Shown here in pieces: positions 1 to 6,336 of a DNA stretch of 8,956 nucleotides. Below the pieces are notes generated by a model that searched no databases, was not told the DNA's origin, and saw nothing but the letters and a program-made list of their open reading frames with translations. The stretch spans positions 1-8,956 of the forward strand of contig JAJYAR010000075.1 in assembly GCA_021779435.1 (NCBI GenBank), written 5' to 3'. Every line of letters starts with the position of its first letter. Positions within the stretch are counted from its first letter, which is position 1. This DNA comes from a bacterium (lineage in GTDB: Bacteria > Verrucomicrobiota > Verrucomicrobiae > JAJYAR01). The position numbers and the translations under genes are program-made.

Positions 1-663
1 GGCGGCCTTCGCGACCTCATAGGACCAGCCACTGTAGCTGCCGGGCCCGCGCTCGATCCGACCATTGGCCCAGATCTTCCGCACGGTGAGCCCGAGGACG
101 ATCGGCTTGCCGCCTTTGGCCTGCACGTCGGAGATCATCTTCCGCATGTACCAGCCGAAGGTGTGAACCACCTCGTGCTTCCCGGTGAGCAGGTTATCGA
201 TTTCCTGGGATTCCTCGCCGAGCCCGGGAATGCTGCCGCGGGAACGCGCGCTTGGCCCCGGCTGGTCGTTGATGGTGCCGCCGTCGTTGTGGCCGAACTG
301 GATCAGTACGATGTCCCCGGCCTTCAGGTCGGCGACGATCGTATCCCATTCGCTGGGCCCTGAACCCTGGCTGGTGATGAACGTCCGGGTGCTCCGCCCA
401 CCTCGCGAGCGGTTGGCGATGTTGATCTTGGAGGTGTCGAAGTACGACGCGAACGGAGCCGCCCAGCCCTGGGCGGCGGTGGAGTCGCCGGCGATGAAAA
501 GCGTCGGCAGTTCGGGATTGAGCGGGCGGATGGAAGGGGCCGGGTTCTTGGCGAGATCCGGCGCTGGCGCGGGTGTGGCGGTCGCGGGACTGCTGCCAGG
601 GGTCTGCGCGCGAAGCATTCCGGCGAGCGCGAGGAATGCGAACAGGAGAGTACGGGCGGACAT
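1..663 (-). CDS. Exported rhamnogalacturonan acetylesterase, SGNH/GDSL hydrolase of the CE12 type (partial, C-terminus missing)
   Basis: Likely removes acetyl esters from galacturonate in the RG-I backbone, outside the cytoplasm. The frame is open for 221 codons from ATG at 663 to the window edge, so the C-terminal part, including the expected Asp-x-x-His pair of the SGNH triad, is not visible. Residues 1-20 form a signal peptide (MSARTLLFAFLALAGMLRAQ), followed by a Pro/Ala/Thr-rich linker to about residue 50. Block I is GDSTAA (59-64) with Ser61 as nucleophile. Block II is NRSRGGRST (84-92). Block III is QFGHND (122-127) with Asn126. The GDST, RGGRS and GHND combination is typical of CE12 esterases such as YesT/RhgT. 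Another ATG lies two codons upstream (669), and no Shine-Dalgarno motif decides between them. It is the last member of the co-directional pectinolytic set. A related SGNH esterase with another acetylated substrate is the alternative. Confidence 0.88.
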   Translation of the reverse strand, partial: MSARTLLFAFLALAGMLRAQTPGSSPATATPAPAPDLAKNPAPSIRPLNPELPTLFIAGDSTAAQGWAAPFASYFDTSKINIANRSRGGRSTRTFITSQGSGPSEWDTIVADLKAGDIVLIQFGHNDGGTINDQPGPSARSRGSIPGLGEESQEIDNLLTGKHEVVHTFGWYMRKMISDVQAKGGKPIVLGLTVRKIWANGRIERGPGSYSGWSYEVAKAA

Positions 664-942
664 GATCATCGTTGGTTGAGAAATGCGGGGCGAAGAATCG
701 CGGGGCGGATTACTTCACCCGCGCCGCGAGGCAGGGTAAACCACAAACACCGTCTCGTCCGGTTGACACGAAGCCAAGTGAACCGCCAAGAGCGCGAACA
801 GGCGCGAAGGTCCGAGACGGCCCCACGCCTTCGCGATCATTCGCCTACTTCGCGGTTTCCTGTCTTGTCCGAATCCGTGTCCATCTGAGTCCATCGGTGG
901 TTTACCGGCTCGTTCCTTTCCGGGTCGAATGACGAATTTGCG
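664..942. other. Intergenic region between the GH28 and CE12 genes, mostly occupied by a palindromic repeat
   Basis: No credible gene lies here; the short frames cross repeat sequence and have no protein-like composition. The region holds the 735-906 palindromic element and about 70 bp of leader before the CE12 start, where the promoter must lie if that gene has its own. I see no convincing -35/-10 pair, Shine-Dalgarno motif, or hairpin followed by a T-run for the GH28 transcript. Confidence 0.6.
735..906. repeat. MITE-like palindromic interspersed element of about 172 bp
   Basis: The outer ends are a perfect 10-bp inverted repeat: GGTAAACCAC at 735-744 and GTGGTTTACC at 897-906. Inside lies a longer imperfect inverted repeat, with left arm 780-810 (begins GAACCGCCAAGAGCG) and right arm 828-859 (ends CTACTTCGCGGTTTC), separated by about 17 bp. 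Words such as 'accgccaagagcgcgaa' and 'tccgtgtccatctgagtcc' resemble short repeats I recall as scattered through verrucomicrobial genomes; that is memory, not a search. No transposase is encoded, and no clear target-site duplication is visible. It could be a non-autonomous mobile element or a REP-like structured repeat. It separates two pectinase genes without breaking either. Confidence 0.65.
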
Positions 943-2628
943 TCAAAGCGTGTCGCTCTCGACGGTTTCGTGGCGCGTATCGGCCACCGGGCTGCTGTCG
1001 CGTACCGAAAAGCCGGTGACGCCCCGCAGGACGAACGTCGGTTGCGTGCCGGCGCGGTCGGCATCGAGGGCGGAGAAGGTGACCTTGGCGACATCCATCA
1101 GGACGACGGCCGGGCGGTGATCCGCCACCTGGAAACCGATCTTCACGTTGTCGAAGCGAAGGTTCGTGGCATGCCGGACGAACACACCGTACGCCGGAAG
1201 CAGCCCGAACATGCTGGGCTCAGGATAGCCCTTTTCCTGCTCCGGCGGATTGAACGGCTCGCGCGGGCCGTTGAGGCCGGGGCCGCGGAGAAAGAACGTG
1301 TTCACCAGGTCGGCCGGCTGCTGTGCGACCTGCTCCATAGTCAGACCGCCGCGGAACGTGACGCGGATGTCGTCGAGTCGCACGTCCTCGATCGGATGGC
1401 CGGGAAGTCCCGCGATAAGAATCGGGTACCGCGGATCGCAGTTGGAGGCGAAGACGTGGCTGATGGTCACGCGGCGGATCGCGCCGACCGGCGTACCCTC
1501 GGGGCCGCGGGCGCGGTTCCCGAGCCGCAGGAAGATGGGGGAATTGGAGACCTCGCGCATCGTGATGTTCGTGATGGCGATGTCCTCGATGATGCCGCCG
1601 TCGACGGTTTCGAGGGCGATGCCGCGGCACCGTGTGAAGACGCAGTTGGAGATGGTGATGTTCTTGAAGCCGCCGTTCGACTCCGTGCCGAACTTTATCC
1701 GGCCCGTGGGACCATCGCGATCGGCGGCAAGCGCCTGGTTCTTCGTGTACGTGGCGTTCAGGACCGAGCCGATGTCATAGCCGCTCACCTGGCAGCCGGT
1801 GATGGTGATGTTCTCGCAGGGGCGAAGCTCGCCCAACGCGTACGAACTCTTCAGGACGATGGCATCGTCGTTGATGGAGTTCACGTGGCAGTTCGAGACG
1901 CGGACATTGCGGCAGGCGTCGATGTCGAAACCGTCGCGGTTGGTGTCCACCCGGAGATTGTCGATCGTCATGTTGTCCACGCCGGTCGCGAGGAGCGCGA
2001 ACCAGCCGCCTTCGAGAATGGAAATGTCGCGCAGGGTGACGTTGCGGCAGTTCTTCAGGGCGATGGCCTTGTTGCCCTGGCCGCCCGCCGGGGGTGTAGG
2101 CATCGCGGCGGCCGGATTCGCGCCGGTGGCCTGCGTGACACCCTGCTGAGGACGGCGTCCGCCACCGCCGCCACGGATCAAACCCTTGCCGTGAATGCGG
2201 CCCTGGCCGGTGATGGCGATGTTCTCGATGTTCTCGCCCCAGATCAGACTGTCGTGCCAGTGGCTGTGGCCGAAGTCCTGGTATCCCTTGTCGCCCCATT
2301 CGTTCGGCTCCGCCGGGTCGTAGCCGATCCCGTTTGCAGGACTGGCGGCGAGGAGCGTGCTGCCTGCGTCGAGGTGAAGGGTGATGTTGCTCTTCAGCCG
2401 GATCGAGTGGCTCGGGTACACGCCTGCCGGGAAGCTGACCGTGCCGCCGCCCGCGGCTGCTGCTGCCTCGATCGCCTTGTTGATCGCCTCGGTGTCGAGC
2501 GTCGTGCCGTCGCCCTTCGCCCCGTAGGCGCGAACGTCGAAGGTGGCCGATCGAACGGCGGGGACGAAGGCGACCAAGCTGAAAACGAGAAGACTGGACG
2601 CAAAACGGCGGAGCGAGGGAAGGGGCAT
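943..2628 (-). CDS. Exported glycoside hydrolase family 28 protein (polygalacturonase / rhamnogalacturonan hydrolase-like)
   Basis: Predicted right-handed parallel beta-helix enzyme of 561 residues that hydrolyses galacturonosyl linkages in pectin. The chosen ATG at 2628 opens directly into a signal peptide (MPLPSLRRFASSLLVFSLVA, cleavage near residues 25-28). An ATG 15 codons upstream (2673) would add a non-hydrophobic leader. The mature protein starts with the pectin-lyase-fold signature FDVRAYGAKGDG (30-41), followed by DTEAINKAI and GGGTVSFPAGVY. Active-site segments are NRDGFDID (230-237), INDDAIVLKS (252-261, Asp254/Asp255) and GRIKFGTESNGG (309-320, Arg310/Lys312). The usual GHG histidine motif is not apparent before IGS (286-288). 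A Gly/Pro/Gln-rich insert spans about 152-186. The mature chain is longer than typical GH28 enzymes of roughly 400-450 residues, through this insert and a C-terminal extension. Exact substrate (homogalacturonan or RG-I oligomers) is unresolved; the neighbours favour RG-I. Confidence 0.88.
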   Translation of the reverse strand: MPLPSLRRFASSLLVFSLVAFVPAVRSATFDVRAYGAKGDGTTLDTEAINKAIEAAAAAGGGTVSFPAGVYPSHSIRLKSNITLHLDAGSTLLAASPANGIGYDPAEPNEWGDKGYQDFGHSHWHDSLIWGENIENIAITGQGRIHGKGLIRGGGGGRRPQQGVTQATGANPAAAMPTPPAGGQGNKAIALKNCRNVTLRDISILEGGWFALLATGVDNMTIDNLRVDTNRDGFDIDACRNVRVSNCHVNSINDDAIVLKSSYALGELRPCENITITGCQVSGYDIGSVLNATYTKNQALAADRDGPTGRIKFGTESNGGFKNITISNCVFTRCRGIALETVDGGIIEDIAITNITMREVSNSPIFLRLGNRARGPEGTPVGAIRRVTISHVFASNCDPRYPILIAGLPGHPIEDVRLDDIRVTFRGGLTMEQVAQQPADLVNTFFLRGPGLNGPREPFNPPEQEKGYPEPSMFGLLPAYGVFVRHATNLRFDNVKIGFQVADHRPAVVLMDVAKVTFSALDADRAGTQPTFVLRGVTGFSVRDSSPVADTRHETVESDTL

Positions 2629-2813
2629 GAGGGCGGTATTTGTGAAGCGGTGATTGACGGCAACGTGACGCATGGCGGACCGTCCGGATCTGGATCACCG
2701 GGGCCGGATCGCGCAGCGCGGTCCCGACTTCACGCCGGACGAACCAGACGGCAAAGCGTTGCCAGGCGTCGCGCGTGGACAGTCCAGAACCCGCTTTGTC
2801 GGAGGTAGCGCTG

Positions 2814-2851
2814 TTCCAAGCCAAGCGCGCTGGGGACAGCGCGCTCCACCT
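2814..2851. repeat. Dispersed 38-bp hairpin repeat, copy 1
   Basis: Begins TTCCAAGCCAAGCGCGC and ends GCGCGCTCCACCT. It matches copy 2 (2989-3026) at 35 of 38 positions in the same orientation. The core is AGCGCGCT, a 6-nt loop GGGGAC, then AGCGCGCT again, giving a perfect 8-bp stem. The copy runs on into an inverted pair: its TCCACCT end (2845-2851) is complementary to AGGTGGA at 2878-2884. This looks like a REP-type palindromic element. Its function (transcription end, mRNA stability, nucleoid protein binding) cannot be read from sequence. Confidence 0.75.
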
Positions 2852-2907
2852 TCAGAACTCCCGTACTCCGCTGCGCGAGGTGGAATCCTGCCCGGGGGCC
2901 CGGGGTG

Positions 2908-2955
2908 GAACCCGCCGTCCCCTTGTCTCCGGTACATACAGTCCCCAGCGGGTTC
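2908..2955. repeat. Inverted repeat within the repeat-rich gap
   Basis: GAACCCGC at 2908-2915 is perfectly complementary to GCGGGTTC at 2948-2955, with 32 bp between. It lies between the two 38-bp repeat copies and follows a run of alternating CCCGGG blocks (2891-2904). It is probably part of the same composite repeat rather than an independent site. Neither strand shows a T-run, so it is not a classic terminator. Confidence 0.45.
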
Positions 2956-2988
2956 GGTTCGCGCGGGTCGAGATCACGTCGAAGCCGA

Positions 2989-3026
2989 TTCCAAGCCAAG
3001 CGCGCTGGGAAAAGCGCGTTCCACCT
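2989..3026. repeat. Dispersed 38-bp hairpin repeat, copy 2
   Basis: Begins TTCCAAGCCAAGCGCGC and ends GCGCGTTCCACCT. It differs from copy 1 at only three positions, all in the loop or right arm. The stem AGCGCGCT pairs with AGCGCGTT (7 Watson-Crick pairs plus one G-T) around a GGGAAA loop. It starts 22 bp downstream of the stop codon of the small membrane protein gene on the minus strand, so it could shape the 3' end of that transcript. No T-run follows it. Confidence 0.75.
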
Positions 3027-3048
3027 CGGAACGGATCCCCTTCAAACC

Positions 3049-3426
3049 CTAGGAACCGTACGACAACATCAGCGCGCTGAGCAGGGCGGTCCAGACGAGC
3101 AGGCCGCCGCCAACGAGGCTGATGACCAGACGTCGCGTGTGGGATTTCGCGGACTGCGACAGTTTGAGCCAGGAGACATCGATCACCCAGCGAATCCGCG
3201 GCATCCCGGCCGGGAGCGGGTACCATTGGCAGCCGTCGGGGATGAACCCCTCGGCTGCGAGTTCACGGATGAAATGCACCTTGCGGCGCTCTGAGAACGT
3301 GTTTCGCGTGGCGCGAACAATGACCGTGTCGGGATCCGGCGTCTCCACCTGCACATGCGTTTCCAGGTCGCGGAAGAAGAATTCGTAGCACCGAGATTTC
3401 AGCGCGGGAGAGTTCATCTGCGCCAT
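3049..3426 (-). CDS. Small hypothetical protein with one C-terminal transmembrane helix
   Basis: Not recognised. The frame encodes 125 residues from ATG at 3426. ATG at 3417 would give 122 residues, and a GTG at 3456 would give 135; no Shine-Dalgarno motif decides. Residues 1-98 are soluble, mixed and fairly charged, with segments such as CYEFFFRDLETHVQVETPD and VRATRNTFSERRKVHFIREL. A basic stretch (KSHTRR, 94-99) precedes a hydrophobic helix LVISLVGGGLLVWTALLSAL at about 100-119, then a short polar tail. There is no signal peptide, so a tail-anchored topology with the N-terminal domain in the cytoplasm is likely. Codon and GC use match its neighbours. It lies between GH28 and PL26 on the same strand but is cut off from PL26 by a strong terminator. 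No pectin-related role can be assigned. Confidence 0.7.
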   Translation of the reverse strand: MAQMNSPALKSRCYEFFFRDLETHVQVETPDPDTVIVRATRNTFSERRKVHFIRELAAEGFIPDGCQWYPLPAGMPRIRWVIDVSWLKLSQSAKSHTRRLVISLVGGGLLVWTALLSALMLSYGS

Positions 3427-3463
3427 AGACCAGCAATCGGGATGCCGGAGCGGCACGTCCGCG

Positions 3464-3502
3464 AAAAAAAGAACCGGCGGCGCGAAAATGACGCACCGCC
3501 GG
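3464..3502 (-). terminator. Intrinsic terminator of the PL26 gene
   Basis: On the minus strand an 11-bp stem (CCGGCGGTGCG with CGCGCCGCCGG, one G-T pair) encloses the loop TCATTTT and is followed at once by TTCTTTTTTT. The hairpin is 3474-3502 and the T-rich tail 3464-3473. It lies 49 bp past the PL26 stop and 37 bp before the start of the small membrane protein gene. It probably ends the PL26 transcript, so the small gene needs its own promoter or depends on read-through. Confidence 0.88.
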
Positions 3503-3551
3503 CCACGAGTTAAATGCAGGTGCGGGGCTGGCCCGGCGTGCGGAACAGACG

Positions 3552-6212
3552 CTACGGATTATGGGGCGTTTCCCACTCCGGCAGGTAGGTCTTCGCCATC
3601 TCCAGGGTCTCGATTGCATTCAGCGCCCACTGGACGCTGGCGACGCCGTGCAGCTGCCAGCCGACGGACGCGCCAAGGAATGCGGGGTCCGTCACCGGGT
3701 GAATCACCGCGGGTCCGGCGAAGCGTTTCGGACTTGCCGGTTCCGGAAGGGATCCTGGCCTTCCGATTAGCTTTTCCCATGCCAGCCGGCCGAGTTCGGC
3801 GCTGTTCTTCTTCATGGCGGCGTACGCCAGCATCCGCGGCCCGGTCATTTCGTTCCCCTGCACCTGCCGGCCGACGGCCTCGCAGGTGTTCACCCAAGCC
3901 TGCCAGAACCCCGGGTTGTCGTACATGGGTTCGAGCTCCCACATGTTTTCCGGGCCGCCAAAGATCATATCGAAGTAGCGTCCGGGGAAACGGCCCTGCT
4001 GGTCGACGGTCGATGCCATCGTCTTCATGTCGGCCTCGATCCGGCTGCGCCAGCTCTGGTCGCCTCCGCGCTCCCATTCGGTCGTCCAGTTCAGCGAGTA
4101 GCACATCCACTCGAGTCCAAAGTTGGTGAACGGCTTCCGATCCGCGGCGGTCGGGCGCGGCTTGAAGTCCTCGGGCCGGGGAGCCGCCGGGCTGCCGGGA
4201 CGATCCAGCCGCGGGGTGCCGTCGGCGTTCGGCACGTAATGCGAAGGATTGAACTGCGCGAGGTACGCGTAGGCGAGGTCGGCGTCGATCTGCTCGCGCA
4301 GGAGATCGCCGACACGTCCGTCTCCGCCGCTCAGGAAGTAGTAGGCGCGTTTCAGCCCCGCATGGCTTGCGCGCGGCTGCTTTGCTCCGTCGCCAAAGTG
4401 GTTCACGTTGTGGCGCGAGCCGAGCGGAGCGAACGGCCCGACGTGGTAAACGTCGACCTCGCTTGTATGGCGGGTCATGGCCTCGGCGAAGCGGAACAGG
4501 TCCGCCCGACCCGTCCGCAGGAAGGAGTACCACAGCAGCATGTCCGGCATGAGTTCGGTGTTTGCCCACGCCCAGCCTCCGACATCGTAGCGCCACTCGT
4601 GACGGCCGAAGTCGTAGTTGTGCATGACGTCGCCAAAATCCCAGAAACCGTACCACGAGCGCTCATCGACCTGCTGGTGATAGTAATCGACGAGTCCCTG
4701 GACCTGATCCTCAACCCAGCGAAGGGCGGGAGTGGACCGGTCCGGGAGGCTCCAGTAGCCGAACACGTGCTGTGCGTGGTAATACTCCGGCGTGCACACG
4801 AGCTGCGGCGGTTCGGCCGCGGCGCCCGCCATCGCATTCAACACGTCGCGACCCGGCATTGCGCCGAGCACCCACAACGTCAGGTCATGCGTGTTGGCGA
4901 TGCCGTACGGTGTGCCCCAGCCGGGTTTCCAGTCCTCGTAGTTGATCGAAAGACCGTGCGGGATCTCGTCGTACCGGCGCAGGTCCATCGCATCGCCCTC
5001 CGGTGACCAGAGCCAGATCCGGAGCTGGGCGGCGTCCGTGGCACCGCCGGTGATTTCAAGCGAGGCGGGGGCCTTCTGCCAGAAGTCCTTCACGCCTGCC
5101 ACGAGCGCGCCCGACGCATCGCCGACGGCGGCAAGGCCGCGCGAGCGGCGACCGTCCGTCACATGCAGCCAGGAGGCGTCCCCTGTCGTGCGTTTGAAGA
5201 CGGACCAGCCGTTCGGTGAAAGCTGGGTGAGCCTGGCATCGCCCCAGATCGGCATCGTGAGGAGCGCGTCACGCGCCTGGGGCTGCAGCTCCGCGAGGTT
5301 GGGCACGCGCTGGCCGTTGAGATGCGAGTCGTACAACTCGACCACCTGGCGTCCCGCCTGGGTGCGGAATCCGGGAAGCATCCGCACCGGCTGTTCCCAC
5401 AAGCCGCCGTCCGCATCGCCGGAAAAACGGATGTGCCGGTTCTGCAGTTCCTCCCGGAACGGCACGGCGAACGCGAGTCCGATGCCGCGGATGAAATCCT
5501 GATGCGGTTCGCCGTCGTAGATGAACGAGTGGGTGAGCCGGATCGCCGGGGAGCCGGAGAAGAAATACAGCCGCACGGAGAACGGCAGCCACGCGCGTTC
5601 GCCCTTCGTGGCGTGGTGCCGGCCCGTGACCTTGACGACGGCCCGAACCGGGCCGGATTGCTCGACGACCGCACTCTCAACCTCGCCGAGAAACTCCTCC
5701 TCGCGGGCGACCTGCTGCGCGGACTGCGAACGGTCCTCGCGGAGCACGACAAGCCTGCCGTCACGCGCAACGACGCCGTGCCTGGTCTGCAGGGACTCGA
5801 TCACACTGCGGCCGTGCTTCGGCAGCCGCGCGACAAACACGCCGGTGTCGATCGAGATCGCGTCGGCGGTGTCCGTCACCGTCAGCGGCTTCGCAGGGGC
5901 TGCGGCGTTTCCGGGTCGCAGCGTGAGCTCGTTGGACAGGTTTGAGGTCGCGGCCATCGCATGGCCGGTCCATTTCACCGAGCCGTCTGGCCAGAAGGCG
6001 AGCGGCCAGGTCTGGACGGGGATGCTGGCGCCGTCCGGGGCTGTCACGGTGAAGGCGTCGGTCTTCTGCACTTCGCCCTTGGGCCACGGCACGCCCCAGC
6101 TGACGCCATCCGGGGCATCGGGGGCTTTTCCCTCCAGCCAATGAAGCGGGACGGGATTCGCCGCGAACAACGTGAGCGGCAGGGAGGACAGAAGGACGAT
6201 CAGACGTTTCAT
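3552..6212 (-). CDS. Exported exo-rhamnogalacturonan lyase-like protein, PL26 (PcRGLX/YetA family)
   Basis: Predicted to cleave RG-I chains or oligosaccharides from an end by beta-elimination, outside the cytoplasm. The protein has 886 residues, close to the family's usual size. The ATG at 6212 opens into a signal peptide (MKRLIVLLSSLPLTLFAANP, cleavage near 17-18). The N-terminal beta domain carries the family hallmarks GVSWGVPWPKGEV (36-48) and WPDGSVKWTGHA (74-85). Further beta-rich sequence follows to about residue 430. The C-terminal half is rich in Trp, His and Tyr and looks like an alpha/alpha-barrel catalytic region, with WYGFWDFGDVMHNYDFGRHE from about 520 and GSRHNVNHFGDGAKQPRASH from about 596. 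The family assignment rests on recognising these motifs; exolytic activity is known for the fungal founder PcRGLX and is inferred here. No frameshift or truncation is seen. It is bounded by terminators on both sides and is probably its own transcription unit. Confidence 0.85.
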   Translation of the reverse strand: MKRLIVLLSSLPLTLFAANPVPLHWLEGKAPDAPDGVSWGVPWPKGEVQKTDAFTVTAPDGASIPVQTWPLAFWPDGSVKWTGHAMAATSNLSNELTLRPGNAAAPAKPLTVTDTADAISIDTGVFVARLPKHGRSVIESLQTRHGVVARDGRLVVLREDRSQSAQQVAREEEFLGEVESAVVEQSGPVRAVVKVTGRHHATKGERAWLPFSVRLYFFSGSPAIRLTHSFIYDGEPHQDFIRGIGLAFAVPFREELQNRHIRFSGDADGGLWEQPVRMLPGFRTQAGRQVVELYDSHLNGQRVPNLAELQPQARDALLTMPIWGDARLTQLSPNGWSVFKRTTGDASWLHVTDGRRSRGLAAVGDASGALVAGVKDFWQKAPASLEITGGATDAAQLRIWLWSPEGDAMDLRRYDEIPHGLSINYEDWKPGWGTPYGIANTHDLTLWVLGAMPGRDVLNAMAGAAAEPPQLVCTPEYYHAQHVFGYWSLPDRSTPALRWVEDQVQGLVDYYHQQVDERSWYGFWDFGDVMHNYDFGRHEWRYDVGGWAWANTELMPDMLLWYSFLRTGRADLFRFAEAMTRHTSEVDVYHVGPFAPLGSRHNVNHFGDGAKQPRASHAGLKRAYYFLSGGDGRVGDLLREQIDADLAYAYLAQFNPSHYVPNADGTPRLDRPGSPAAPRPEDFKPRPTAADRKPFTNFGLEWMCYSLNWTTEWERGGDQSWRSRIEADMKTMASTVDQQGRFPGRYFDMIFGGPENMWELEPMYDNPGFWQAWVNTCEAVGRQVQGNEMTGPRMLAYAAMKKNSAELGRLAWEKLIGRPGSLPEPASPKRFAGPAVIHPVTDPAFLGASVGWQLHGVASVQWALNAIETLEMAKTYLPEWETPHNP

Positions 6213-6253
6213 GGGGGTGATTGGGCGCGTGGGGAACGGGGATTGCGAAATGG

Positions 6254-6296
6254 AAAAATAAAATCGCCGGCCTCGATTTAGTCGAAAGCCGGCGAT
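6254..6296 (-). terminator. Intrinsic terminator of the PL11 gene
   Basis: On the minus strand ATCGCCGGC and GCCGGCGAT form a perfect 9-bp stem (6263-6271 with 6288-6296). The loop contains a small second stem (TCGA pairing with TCGA). TTTATTTTT follows the hairpin. It begins 40 bp beyond the PL11 stop at 6337 and separates PL11 from PL26, whose start is only about 41 bp further on. PL26 must therefore be transcribed by read-through or from a promoter overlapping this terminator. Confidence 0.87.
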
Positions 6297-6313
6297 GGGG
6301 CAAACTCTTCGGA

Positions 6314-6332
6314 GAACGCCGGGAAGGCGTTC
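6314..6332. repeat. Short hairpin just after the PL11 stop codon
   Basis: GAACGCC (6314-6320) and GGCGTTC (6326-6332) form a perfect 7-bp stem around GGGAA, starting 4 bp past the PL11 stop. With the terminator at 6254-6296 it makes a double hairpin at the transcript's 3' end. Its layout (GC-rich arm, GGGAA, GCGTTCC) resembles the core of the 38-bp repeats at 2814 and 2989, so it may be a shortened relative. That kinship is judged by eye. Confidence 0.6.
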
Positions 6333-6336
6333 CGTC

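Larger units (their letters stand above)
2629..3048. other. Repeat-rich intergenic region upstream of the GH28 gene
   Basis: No gene is supported in these 420 bp; the open frames are composed of repeat sequence. Positions 2800-3030 contain two copies of a 38-bp hairpin repeat and further inverted pairs. One is TCCACCT (2845-2851) against AGGTGGA (2878-2884); another is GAACCCGC (2908-2915) against GCGGGTTC (2948-2955). The part nearest the GH28 gene (2629-2800) is non-repetitive and should hold its promoter. It includes a near-perfect palindrome at 2707-2723 (GATCGCGC, A, GCGCGGTC; one mismatch) about 80 bp upstream of the start, a weak operator candidate. No convincing -35/-10 pair was found. 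Confidence 0.6.

Noticed and set aside
735..906. CRISPR array or tandem repeat
   Set aside because: The repeated words are inverted arms and do not recur at regular spacing with unique spacers; no cas gene is present.
672..932. Small plus-strand frames in the 664-942 gap
   Set aside because: They lie over the palindromic repeat and have no protein-like conservation cues or initiation signal.
2629..2673. Upstream ATG (2673) for the GH28 gene
   Set aside because: It would add MRHVAVNHRFTNTAL before a good signal peptide that starts at the next ATG. Nothing else supports the longer form.
970..2808. Open frame of 612 codons on the plus strand opposite the GH28 gene
   Set aside because: It has the same shadow pattern: biased composition, no recognisable domain, and complete overlap with a well-supported GH28 coding region.
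1775..2824. Minus-strand frame of 349 codons overlapping the start of GH28
   Set aside because: The product is Arg/His/Pro/Ser-rich, as expected from an out-of-frame reading of GC-rich coding sequence. It crosses the intergenic repeat and has no motif.
2989..3026. Intrinsic terminator for the small membrane protein gene
   Set aside because: The hairpin is strong but no T-run follows it on the minus strand, so it is listed as a repeat rather than a terminator.
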